DNA of 64,000 bases from Shimia sp965227725 (GTDB taxonomy: Bacteria; Pseudomonadota; Alphaproteobacteria; Rhodobacterales; Rhodobacteraceae). The stretch is from positions 930,001-994,000 of the forward strand of contig NZ_CBDDGH010000001.1 of the NCBI RefSeq assembly GCF_965227725.1, written 5' to 3'. The translations under genes and the position numbers were made by a program. Shown one piece after another: positions 16,074 through 23,508 of the stretch (position 1 is the first letter of the stretch; each line of letters begins with the position of its first letter). Below the pieces are notes generated by a model. It was not told the origin of the DNA and ran no database searches. It was given only the letters and a program-made list of their open reading frames with translations.

Positions 16074-17099
16074 TCAGGCGCCGTAAAACTCGCGGTACCA
16101 GGCGACGAATTTGGCCACACCCTCCTCAACAGGTGTCGCCGGAATTGTCCCGGTCAACTGCTCCAGAAGCTGGGCCTCCGCCCAAGTTGCGGGGACGTCG
16201 CCGGGCTGCATATCCATGAAGTTTTTCTTGGCCACTTTGCCAAGCGCCGCCTCGATGGCCTCAACAAACTTCATCAGCTGCACCGGCTGACCGTTGCCGA
16301 TGTTAACCACACGCCAGGGGGCCACCGGGCTCAGGCTGTCGCCGGTCAGCGCCGCTTCGCGCTGATCCACCTGCAAGGGAGCCGCCTCAATCAACTGCAC
16401 AATGCCGGTCACCAGATCGTCGATATAGGTGAAATCGCGGCGCATATCGCCGTGATTGTAAATGTCGATCGGAGCGCCTTCCAAAATCGCCTTGGTGAAT
16501 TTGAAGAGCGCCATATCCGGACGGCCCCATGGGCCATAGACCGTGAAGAAACGGAACATGGTGGTCGGCAGATGGTATAGATGGGCATAAGAATGCGCCA
16601 TCGCCTCATTGGCCTTTTTGGTCGCCGCGTAAAAAGACATCTGGTGGTCGGCTCTATGCGTCTCGGCATAGGGCATTTCCGTATTGGCCCCATAAGCCGA
16701 ACTGGTCGACGCCAGAAGTATATGCGCTGGCGGAAAGGCCCGTGCGGCCTCCAGCAGCTCAAACGTGCCAACCAGATTGGCCTCCACATAAGAGCGCGGT
16801 GCATCAATGGAGTAGCGCACCCCTGCCTGCGCGGCGAGATGGATCACCGCATCCGGCTTGTGCTCTTCAAACAGGCGCATCAGGGTGCCGGAAGCTTCCA
16901 GGCGATCTTCCACCGCCTGAAATCCTTGGTGCTGCTTTAAGATTTGATGGCGGCGCTCTTTCAGCGTCACATCATAGTAATCCGTCATCGCATCCAGACC
17001 GACGACGGCCCAGCCTTCCTGCAACAACCTTTGAGCGGTGTGAAATCCGATAAATCCGGCGGAGCCCGTCACCAGGGCCGTGCGCTGCGTTTGCGTCAT
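16074..17099 (-). CDS. UDP-glucuronate 4-epimerase-like NAD-dependent epimerase
   Basis: A 341-residue extended SDR protein. The NAD site is VTGSAGFIGFHTAQRLL (10-26). The active site is in LLASTSSAYGAN and MSFYAATKKANEAMAHSYAH (Tyr-x3-Lys). The segments GLDAMTDYYDVTLKERRH and TVYGPWGRPDMALFKFTKAI are hallmarks of the UDP-glucuronate 4-epimerase group (LspL/CapI), which makes UDP-galacturonate. It is 77 bp downstream of kdsB and on the same strand. It would provide an acidic sugar for the surface polysaccharide. A UDP-glucose dehydrogenase that would make its substrate is not in this window. Confidence 0.82.
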   Translation of the reverse strand: MTQTQRTALVTGSAGFIGFHTAQRLLQEGWAVVGLDAMTDYYDVTLKERRHQILKQHQGFQAVEDRLEASGTLMRLFEEHKPDAVIHLAAQAGVRYSIDAPRSYVEANLVGTFELLEAARAFPPAHILLASTSSAYGANTEMPYAETHRADHQMSFYAATKKANEAMAHSYAHLYHLPTTMFRFFTVYGPWGRPDMALFKFTKAILEGAPIDIYNHGDMRRDFTYIDDLVTGIVQLIEAAPLQVDQREAALTGDSLSPVAPWRVVNIGNGQPVQLMKFVEAIEAALGKVAKKNFMDMQPGDVPATWAEAQLLEQLTGTIPATPVEEGVAKFVAWYREFYGA

Positions 17100-17176
17100 A
17101 GTTCCGGTCTTCTCCCCTTTAAATCGGCGAATTTCTACCGCCGCAAATTACTCAAATACCAAAATAAAATATGGGC

Positions 17177-17977
17177 TTAGGCAGTCCCCATCTCGGCCAT
17201 CATGGCCTCGATCCGCGGCACATCCTCAGGGTTGTTCAGCTCCCAGAACTGGCGTCCACGTGCCTCAACTTCTACGCAAAGCACCTGCCGCCCGTGCTCC
17301 ATAAAGCGCAGCTGCTCTAGCCCTTCCAGTTGCTCCAAAGGCCCGGAAGACCAGCGCGGATAGGCACCCAGCGCCGAGGGGCGATAGGCGTAAACGCCCA
17401 CATGGTGAAACACGGGTGTCTCATCCTCATCAGCGTAAGTTTCGCTGGTGAAGGGCACAACTTCCTTGGAGAAATAGAGCGCATGGCGGTCTGTGGTGAA
17501 GACAGCCGTAGTGCCGCCAACGCGTCCCGCCTTGCGGTCTTCCAGAAAGCCGTTGAGCGCGCGGCCGTCGCAGCGCAGCACAGGTGTCGCCACTTCAGCC
17601 ATAGGGTCATTGCGCAGACCTGCCACCAGATCTTCGATGAACCAGGCAGGTGTCAGCGGCGCATCCCCCTGCAGGTTCACCACGATCTCATAGCCACCGC
17701 CCAGCGCATCAAAGGCTTCCGCACAGCGCTCTGTGCCATTGGCGCAGGTTTCAGAGGTCATCACCACGTCTGCGCCAAAGGCTTCGCTCGCCTCTTTGAT
17801 CCGATCGTCATCCGTTGCCACAACCACGCGGTCGACACCGTTGACCTCACAGGCCGCTTCCCAGCTGCGCTGGATGAGGCTCTTGCTCACCCCGGTGGCG
17901 CCTTTCAGCTCTGCCAGAGGTTTGCCGGGGTAACGCGAAGAGGCGTAGCGTGCGGGAATGACAATCAGAACAGGCAT
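17177..17977 (-). CDS. kdsB: 3-deoxy-manno-octulosonate cytidylyltransferase (CMP-Kdo synthetase)
   Basis: A 266-residue enzyme that activates Kdo with CTP. The N-terminal VIPARYASSRYPGKPLAELKG carries the CTP-binding signature, and YEIVVNLQGDAPLT holds the metal-binding QGD. Length is near normal. Its ATG overlaps the cysQ stop by one base (TGATG), so the two are translationally coupled. CMP-Kdo is needed for lipid A-core, and also for the Kdo linker of ABC-exported capsules, where the paralogue is called KpsU. The KpsM-like permease gene close by makes a capsule role possible but unproven. Confidence 0.9.
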   Translation of the reverse strand: MPVLIVIPARYASSRYPGKPLAELKGATGVSKSLIQRSWEAACEVNGVDRVVVATDDDRIKEASEAFGADVVMTSETCANGTERCAEAFDALGGGYEIVVNLQGDAPLTPAWFIEDLVAGLRNDPMAEVATPVLRCDGRALNGFLEDRKAGRVGGTTAVFTTDRHALYFSKEVVPFTSETYADEDETPVFHHVGVYAYRPSALGAYPRWSSGPLEQLEGLEQLRFMEHGRQVLCVEVEARGRQFWELNNPEDVPRIEAMMAEMGTA

Positions 17978-18774
17978 CAGGCTTCTTTCAGCGCCACTTT
18001 GGGCGCGTAGGCGATAAAAAACGGATTGGCGAAATCTTCTTTGCCATAGACCAGCGGACTGTGATCATCAAAACGGACCACCTGACCACCTGCGCCAAGC
18101 AAAACAGCGTGACCTGCGGCGGTGTCCCACTCCATGGTGCGGCCCACACGTGGGTAGATGTCCGCTTCGCCGGTCGCCACCAGACAGAACTTCAGAGAGC
18201 TGCCTGCGCTCTTCATGTCTTTGACGCTGTATTTGTTGATGTAGTCATCTGTTGCCTGATCCCGGTGGGATTTGGAGGCCACAACAAACAGCGCGTCATT
18301 GTCGCTGTCGGCCACGTTGATCGGGGTGATGGTGCCCACTTTCTTGGGATCAAACATGCCGGTTTCCTCGACCGCCTGCCCGTCCACCTGGGTGAAGAAC
18401 ATACGGTTGCGCGCCGGGGCATAGACCACACCGCGCTGTGGCACACCGTTTTCCACATAGGCGATGTTCACGGTGAAATCGCCACGGCGGTGGATGAATT
18501 CCTTGGTGCCGTCCAGCGGGTCAACGATCAGGAAGGTATCGCCTTTGGCTTTGTGACTGTCGGCTTGCTCCTCAGTCACCAACATCACATCAGGAAACGC
18601 CGCCCGCAGCCCTGCAGAGATCAGCGCATCCGCCGCCTCGTCAGCCGCCGTCACCGGGCTGTCATCGCTTTTCACCTTCACGTCAAAATCAGCCGCCTCG
18701 TAGATCTCCATGATCTTTGCACCGGCTTCGATGGCCAGCTCACGCATGACGGGAATGAGGATGTCATAATCCAA
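17977..18774 (-). CDS. cysQ: 3'(2'),5'-bisphosphate nucleotidase CysQ
   Basis: A lithium-sensitive inositol-monophosphatase-fold enzyme that hydrolyses PAP, the by-product of sulfotransferases and PAPS reductase, to AMP. The metal site is VDPLDGTKEFIHRRGDF, and MEWDTAAGHAVL is the second signature. The TTG start at 18774 is preferred. It follows AGGAG (complement of 18783-18787), and the product then begins directly with DYDILIPVMREL; an ATG at 18795 would add seven residues and place that ribosome site inside the gene. It is coupled to kdsB by a one-base overlap. Its presence at the head of a locus that ends with a sulfotransferase suggests PAP clearance during polysaccharide sulfation. Confidence 0.88.
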   Translation of the reverse strand: MDYDILIPVMRELAIEAGAKIMEIYEAADFDVKVKSDDSPVTAADEAADALISAGLRAAFPDVMLVTEEQADSHKAKGDTFLIVDPLDGTKEFIHRRGDFTVNIAYVENGVPQRGVVYAPARNRMFFTQVDGQAVEETGMFDPKKVGTITPINVADSDNDALFVVASKSHRDQATDDYINKYSVKDMKSAGSSLKFCLVATGEADIYPRVGRTMEWDTAAGHAVLLGAGGQVVRFDDHSPLVYGKEDFANPFFIAYAPKVALKEA

Positions 18775-18817
18775 GGTTTCTCTCCTGAAGGACATTTGTT
18801 GTCTAATTGGGTCCGGC

Positions 18818-18840
18818 CCCTTATGCTCCCTGCGTAAGGG
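18818..18840. promoter_or_regulatory. Hairpin in the cysQ / ABC permease divergent region
   Basis: CCCTTATGC (18818-18826) and GCGTAAGGG (18832-18840) pair over nine positions with one G-T wobble and a 5-base loop. It sits in the 117-bp divergent gap between cysQ and the ABC-2 permease gene, where both promoters must lie. It could be an operator or a leader structure. Confidence 0.3.
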
Positions 18841-18891
18841 AACAGCAAGAATTCCATCCTATTCTTTGGGCACACAAAAGCGGCAGAGGCA

Positions 18892-19713
18892 ATGTTTCAG
18901 CAAAGCGCCCCCAAAACGACGCTCGCTTCGGCACTTAACCTGTCTGAGCTGGTGTACCACTCGATTGTGCGCAGCGTGCGAAAAACGCACGGCAATGCGC
19001 TCATGTCGCTGATCATGAACATGTTGCAGACCATCATGTTTGTGATGGTGTTTTATGTGATGTTCTCGGTACTCGGGATGCGGGGGGCTGCGCTGCGTGG
19101 GGACTTCCTCATTTACATCATGTCCGGCGTGTTCCTCTTTATGACCCACACAAAGACCATGGGCGCCGTGGTGGGATCGGAGGGACCATCCTCGCCGATG
19201 ATGAAACATGCGCCGATGAACACCATCATCGCCATCCTGTCTGCCGCCTTGGGCACGCTCTACATTCAGGTGTTGTCGCTTATGACGATTCTGTTTGTCT
19301 ATCACGTGGCCTTCACGCCGTTTGAGATTCATCAGCCCGTGCCTGCCTTTGGCATGTTGCTCATTGCCTGGTTCACCGGGCTTGCAATTGGCACGGTCTT
19401 TCTGGCGCTCAAGCCGTGGTTTCCCACCTTTGTCAGCATCGCGAACACCATATTTGCGCGCGCCAATATGATTGCGTCCGGCAAGATGTTTGTGGCCAAC
19501 ACGCTGCCACCCTTCATGCTTGCAATGTTTGACTGGAATCCGCTGTTTCACTGCATCGATCAGGCGCGCGGGTTTGCCTTTATCAACTATGTGCCGCGCA
19601 ATTCCTCTGTCACCTATCCGCTCATTGTTGGCGTCGTACTGCTGATGATTGGTCTGATGGGCGAATTTTACACCCGCAAACATGCCTCCGTCAGCTGGAG
19701 CGCACGGCGCTGA
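18892..19713 (+). CDS. ABC-2 type (KpsM/Wzm-like) polysaccharide transporter permease
   Basis: A 273-residue integral membrane protein with about six hydrophobic spans (for example MLQTIMFVMVFYVMFSVLGM, LIYIMSGVFLFM, FGMLLIAWFTGLAIGTVFLA and YPLIVGVVLLMIGLMGEFY). The arrangement and length match ABC-2 permeases that export capsule or O-antigen (KpsM, Wzm, RfbA). No ATP-binding partner (KpsT/Wzt) is adjacent, so one must be encoded elsewhere if the protein works. It is divergent from cysQ-kdsB and next to a polysaccharide locus. CMP-Kdo synthesis next to a KpsM-like permease recalls group 2 capsule clusters. A serine protease gene follows 23 bp downstream. Confidence 0.72.
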   Translation: MFQQSAPKTTLASALNLSELVYHSIVRSVRKTHGNALMSLIMNMLQTIMFVMVFYVMFSVLGMRGAALRGDFLIYIMSGVFLFMTHTKTMGAVVGSEGPSSPMMKHAPMNTIIAILSAALGTLYIQVLSLMTILFVYHVAFTPFEIHQPVPAFGMLLIAWFTGLAIGTVFLALKPWFPTFVSIANTIFARANMIASGKMFVANTLPPFMLAMFDWNPLFHCIDQARGFAFINYVPRNSSVTYPLIVGVVLLMIGLMGEFYTRKHASVSWSARR

Positions 19714-19736
19714 TGTAAGGCAGAGGGGGCCTGCGG

Positions 19737-20615
19737 ATGATGAAACCAATCTGCCGAGCCTGCGCCTTTCTGATTGCTCTGCTCTGCGCCCTGCCTTTTG
19801 CGCAGGCCCAAACCACCACCGCGCCGGATGCGGGCCGGCCTGATGCCGGGCCGCTGGGGGATGATCTCTATGTTTTGCAGCTCGATGCCCTCTGCGGCGC
19901 GGGCAAGCAGCTGTCTCAGGGCTGTCAGGCCATTCGCGACCGCCAGATACTGGACGCCTCCGTAGCCCCGTGGCGCGCCATCGGTCGGGTCAATTTTGCC
20001 AGCACCTCTCAGCGCCAGCATTGCACCGGCGCGCTGGTCTCTGAACGGATCGTGCTGACTGCCTCCCATTGCCTGTACAACTTCGCCCGCAAAACCTGGA
20101 TCCCGCCGCAGAGTATCCGCTTTGTCGCGGGCTATCAGCGCAGCACAGCTGTGGCGGTGTCTCAGGTTGCCCGCTACGTGCTGCATGAGGTGCAAGACCC
20201 GCACAGCCGCGACTTCAAAGGCGACTTCCCACGCGACTGGGCCATGCTGATTTTGAAAGACCCGATCGGACGCGACACAGGCTTTCTGGAAACGGTCGAT
20301 TTAGGCTCTGTTTCAGCCCAAAACGCAGATTTTGCCCTCGCCGGATACCCCGCGCTGCGGCAACATGTACTGTCTCTGGCGCAGGACTGTGGCGCACCGG
20401 GGTTCAGCACCGACCGGCGGCTGATGTTTCAACGCTGCGCCACCATGCACGGGGATTCCGGCGCCCCCGCCCTTGCCCTGATTGACGGCGTCCCAAAGGT
20501 GGTTGGCATCTTCACCGGCGCGGTCTCAAAGCAATCGGAATTCCTGAGCGTCGCGATCCCCATCAAGAGCTTTGCCGCCGCGCTGGAACTGGAGCGCAAT
20601 TGGGAAGGCCAATAG
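19737..20615 (+). CDS. Secreted trypsin-like serine protease
   Basis: A 292-residue protein with a Sec signal peptide (AFLIALLCALPFAQAQ, cut near residue 25) and an S1 chymotrypsin-type domain. The catalytic triad is His111 (LTASHCLYN), Asp168 (RDWAMLIL) and Ser241 (MHGDSGAPAL). Cysteines at 96/112 and 218/234 could form the usual disulfides. The periplasmic or secreted enzyme most resembles glutamyl-endopeptidase-like proteases of proteobacteria. Start codons at 19737 and 19740 are both ATG; the first is used. It lies 23 bp after the ABC-2 permease gene and may be in its transcript, but a functional link is unknown. Confidence 0.82.
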   Translation: MMKPICRACAFLIALLCALPFAQAQTTTAPDAGRPDAGPLGDDLYVLQLDALCGAGKQLSQGCQAIRDRQILDASVAPWRAIGRVNFASTSQRQHCTGALVSERIVLTASHCLYNFARKTWIPPQSIRFVAGYQRSTAVAVSQVARYVLHEVQDPHSRDFKGDFPRDWAMLILKDPIGRDTGFLETVDLGSVSAQNADFALAGYPALRQHVLSLAQDCGAPGFSTDRRLMFQRCATMHGDSGAPALALIDGVPKVVGIFTGAVSKQSEFLSVAIPIKSFAAALELERNWEGQ

Positions 20616-20691
20616 GTGCTCTCAATGGTTGTAATTCCTCCGCGACAGGATCAAGTTACCCCCAAGCAACCACCATCGCGGATGACCTTCC

Positions 20692-21417
20692 ATGCAGAAA
20701 ACGCTTCTCCTCACTGGCGCCAGCCGCGGCATCGGGCACGCCACTGTCAAGCGCTTCTCAGAGGAAGGCTGGCGCGTGCTGACCTGTTCCCGCCAACCCT
20801 TTGATCCGCGCTGCCCCTGGCCTGATGGTGAGAAAAACCACATCCAGCTCAACCTCTCTGACCCGGCAGACACCATCAACGCGGTGGAGCTGATCCGCGA
20901 GCGGCTTGATGGGCCGCTGCACGGGCTGGCCAACAATGCAGGCATTTCCCCCAAAGGCCCCAATGGCGAGCGGCTGAACACCTTCACCACCGATCTGATG
21001 GACTGGGGCAAGGTCTTTCACGTGAATTTCTTTGCCTCCGTGATCCTTGCGCGCGGCCTACGTGAAGAACTGGCCGAGGCCAAAGGCTCTATCGTGAATG
21101 TCTCCTCCATCGCGGGCTCACGGGTACACCCTTTCGCGGGCGCGGCCTATGCCACCTCCAAAGCGGCCCTGGCGGCGCTGACCCGCGAAATGGCGCATGA
21201 TTTCGGCCCGCTGGGCGTGCGCGTCAACGCCATCGCGCCGGGCGAAGTGGAAACCTCGATCCTGTCCCCGGGCACCGAAAAAATCGTCGAAGCCCTGCCG
21301 ATGGAGCGCTTGGGCCAGCCCCGCGAAGTGGCCGATGTGATCTATTGGCTGTGCTCGGATCAGTCGAGCTATGTCACGGGTACCGAGATTGAGATCAACG
21401 GCGGCCAGCACGTGTGA
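20692..21417 (+). CDS. Short-chain dehydrogenase/reductase
   Basis: A 241-residue classical SDR. The cofactor motif is TGASRGIGHATVKRF, followed by NNAG (LANNAGISPKGP). The catalytic Ser is in IVNVSSIAGSRVHP and the YxxxK in AAYATSKAALAALTREMAH. The C-terminal LCSDQSSYVTGTEIEINGGQ is typical of NAD(P)-dependent 3-oxoacyl-ACP reductase-like members. The arginine in TGASRGIG is common in NADPH users. The substrate cannot be told. It stands alone, 76 bp after the protease gene. Confidence 0.85.
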   Translation: MQKTLLLTGASRGIGHATVKRFSEEGWRVLTCSRQPFDPRCPWPDGEKNHIQLNLSDPADTINAVELIRERLDGPLHGLANNAGISPKGPNGERLNTFTTDLMDWGKVFHVNFFASVILARGLREELAEAKGSIVNVSSIAGSRVHPFAGAAYATSKAALAALTREMAHDFGPLGVRVNAIAPGEVETSILSPGTEKIVEALPMERLGQPREVADVIYWLCSDQSSYVTGTEIEINGGQHV

Positions 21418-21531
21418 GTGCCACTTAAATAGCCGAGCAGAACAGCCCGTTTCGGCGGATATAAGCAGAGCACGAAAGTCCGACCTCTTACCCGCTCGAC
21501 TCATTCCTAAGGTTGCGCCTAAGCTGAAGGC

Positions 21532-21939
21532 ATGGATGAGGCGTTCAAAGATTTTTTGAAAGACATTTCCGTATCATTCCTTCAGGGAAATCTGCCACTT
21601 TGGCGGTCCCGGCTGATCTTGCCCTTAACGATCACGACCAAAACAGAGCACACCATCCTGAGAACCGAAGAGGAAGTGGCCGAAAATTTCGGGATGTACC
21701 TGAAAGTAAGAGATGCCCTGTGTGTGGAAGTCGCCGACCGCATCCCGGTCATGCTGGAACATTCCCCGGACGGCACATGGGTCGGCACATTTCAAACGCG
21801 GCTGCTCCGCAACGAAGCGCTTATTGAAGAGCCTTATACGTCGACAGCGATCATGCATATTGTTGAGGATCGCTTTCGCATGACCACTTACGTGAATGCA
21901 CGCGGGCATTATCAATGGACAGAGCGCGCGGACGCCTGA
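21532..21939 (+). CDS. Conserved-looking protein of unknown function, possibly NTF2/SnoaL-like
   Basis: A 135-residue soluble protein with an ATG at 21532 after GAAGG. It alternates helices (MDEAFKDFLKDIS, EEEVAENFGMYLKVRD) and strands (LILPLTITTKTEHTIL, GTWVGTFQTRLL, TAIMHIVEDRFRMTTYVNA), which suggests the cone-shaped NTF2/SnoaL fold. No catalytic residues can be assigned. There is no signal peptide or membrane segment. Codon use looks coding. It is convergent with the AhpD-like gene; a 7-bp perfect hairpin TGACCGC-ACA-GCGGTCA (21968-21984) lies between them without a T-run. Confidence 0.6.
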   Translation: MDEAFKDFLKDISVSFLQGNLPLWRSRLILPLTITTKTEHTILRTEEEVAENFGMYLKVRDALCVEVADRIPVMLEHSPDGTWVGTFQTRLLRNEALIEEPYTSTAIMHIVEDRFRMTTYVNARGHYQWTERADA

Positions 21940-22036
21940 TCCCATGCATGGCTTGCGCAGGTAGCTATGACCGCACAGCGGTCACTAGAACCGCCTTAGC
22001 TTTTTAGAAGGGCTCTCCAATCAGCCGGCTGGAAAC

Positions 22037-22606
22037 TCACTCAGACAATCCGTTTGCCGCACCAAAATCCGAATAGCAGCTTCGGCTCCGCAGAGGTGCC
22101 AAAAGCGTCTCTCCGACGTGTTTTGGATCAAGATAGTAGCTTGTGATCCCGGTGCCCTCCAAAACCCTGTTCATCATGTTGAACAATCCGCACACCTGAA
22201 TGGCGTCAAACAGCGCAGCCTCCGACCAGCCCGCCTCATAGACAGCCTTTGCGTCAGCCTCCGTGATCCGACTCGGGGCAAGGGTGAGCTCTTTGCAGAA
22301 TGCCAGTATTGGCTTGAGCGCCTCATCAATTGGCGCCGTCTCCAAATCGTGCATCATGGCCTCAATTGCATCAACGCTCACGCCAAATGCCTTTGCATGG
22401 ACCATATGCGCCCCATGGCAAAACGCGCAGGCATTCAAGCCAGACACATAGGCGGCAATCGTTTCGCGCTCCGCAATAGAGAGGCTGCTGTCTCCGCGCA
22501 TCACCCGGTTTTGGTATTCGGCCAAAGGTGCCAGCTTGGACGGAAAGGCCTGATACACAGTGCCAAGCGTGGCATCCTCAGGCAAAGATGGAAAAAGCCG
22601 TTTCAT
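22037..22606 (-). CDS. AhpD/carboxymuconolactone decarboxylase-family peroxidase-related protein
   Basis: A 189-residue all-helical protein of the AhpD-like superfamily. The redox motif CAFCHGAH (CxxC plus a nearby His) lies in AAYVSGLNACAFCHGAHMVH, near residue 78, preceded by the helix LSIAERETIAAYVSGLN. Members reduce peroxides or disulfides. The ATG at 22606 is chosen because GGAGG (complement of 22613-22617) sits 6 bp upstream; a longer frame to 22681 has no such site. It is monocistronic, between a convergent gene and alkB. Confidence 0.78.
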   Translation of the reverse strand: MKRLFPSLPEDATLGTVYQAFPSKLAPLAEYQNRVMRGDSSLSIAERETIAAYVSGLNACAFCHGAHMVHAKAFGVSVDAIEAMMHDLETAPIDEALKPILAFCKELTLAPSRITEADAKAVYEAGWSEAALFDAIQVCGLFNMMNRVLEGTGITSYYLDPKHVGETLLAPLRSRSCYSDFGAANGLSE

Positions 22607-22685
22607 CGCAAAACCTCCCAACGCGCAACGTAACAAGGGCTTCAGTGTAGCATCGACAAACCCACCGCCAAAGGAGCTCACCCGT

Positions 22686-23288
22686 TCAGCTCACCCCTTC
22701 AACAACCCGCAGGGTCACGTTGATCCGCCCGCCATCAGGCAGAAGTGATGAACTGCCAAAGCGGATGCGGTCCACGCCGTGATAGGCCAACCTTGCCTCG
22801 CCGCCCATCACCACCACATCCCCGGAGGTCAGCCAGACCGATTGTGTCTTGCCGCCCCGTTCCGTGCCGCCCATACGGAAAAGCCCGTCGTCCCCCAGCG
22901 AGATCGTCAGCACCGGATAAGAAAAATCTACCTCGTCCTTGTCCTGATGCAGCCCCATGCGTGCGCCTTCGCCGTAGTAGTTGATCAGGCAGCAATCCGG
23001 CTGGCGGGTCAGCCCCGTGATGTCTTTCCACAGGGTCAGAATGCGGTCGGGAATCGGCGGCCAATCCATGCCGTCCGGGTGCTGCGGCTCATAGCGGTAT
23101 CCACGCCGGTCGCTGATCCAGCCCACCCGTCCCGCGCTGGTCATTTTCACGCTCATCGGCTTGCCCCAGCGAGTCACCGGAGATCGCATCGGCGCGGCCT
23201 GCGCGACGCTGCGTAAATCATTAACCAAATCTAACTGATCCGCGCTGTTCAGATAGCTCTTCAACAGCTCAAAACCGCCAATTTTCAT
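22686..23288 (-). CDS. alkB: Alpha-ketoglutarate-dependent DNA dealkylase AlkB
   Basis: A 200-residue Fe(II)/2-oxoglutarate dioxygenase that removes 1-methyladenine and 3-methylcytosine lesions. The iron ligands are in GLHQDKDEVDF (HxD) and RLAYHGVDRIRFGS (distal His), and the 2-oxoglutarate arginine in GGRINVTLRVVEG. Residues NYYGEGARMGLHQD are diagnostic for AlkB. The ATG at 23288 gives the usual family length; a frame extending to 23354 would add 22 residues. It is divergent from dnaK, 220 bp apart. Confidence 0.9.
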   Translation of the reverse strand: MKIGGFELLKSYLNSADQLDLVNDLRSVAQAAPMRSPVTRWGKPMSVKMTSAGRVGWISDRRGYRYEPQHPDGMDWPPIPDRILTLWKDITGLTRQPDCCLINYYGEGARMGLHQDKDEVDFSYPVLTISLGDDGLFRMGGTERGGKTQSVWLTSGDVVVMGGEARLAYHGVDRIRFGSSSLLPDGGRINVTLRVVEGVS

Positions 23289-23370
23289 GGCTTGTTCCAA
23301 TTTCCCCGCCCCCACGGCAAAAAACCTCTGCAAAATGTAGCCAAAGGACCACAATCGCCCAATGGAGACG

Positions 23371-23400
23371 CTTGCAGGCTTTTTTCTTGCTCCCTATATA
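23371..23400 (+). promoter_or_regulatory. Probable RpoH (sigma32) heat-shock promoter of dnaK
   Basis: CTTGCA (23371-23376) and CCTATATA (23393-23400) are separated by 16 bp, about 110 bp before the dnaK start. This matches the alphaproteobacterial sigma32 pattern CTTG with a C-rich TAT-containing -10. Position before a known heat-shock gene supports it. Confidence 0.6.
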
Positions 23401-23508
23401 CGCTGCGAAGCGCATTTTGGCTCAGTTGCCAAATGCACAATGGATCGGGGCATGGATGCCACAAAGGGTCCGGCCTTGAAATATCGCCTTAAGTAGAAGG
23501 GATCAAAA

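Noticed and set aside
21968..21984. Perfect 7-bp hairpin TGACCGC-ACA-GCGGTCA between convergent genes
   Set aside because: No T-run on either strand, so it is not called as a terminator, though the position would suit one.
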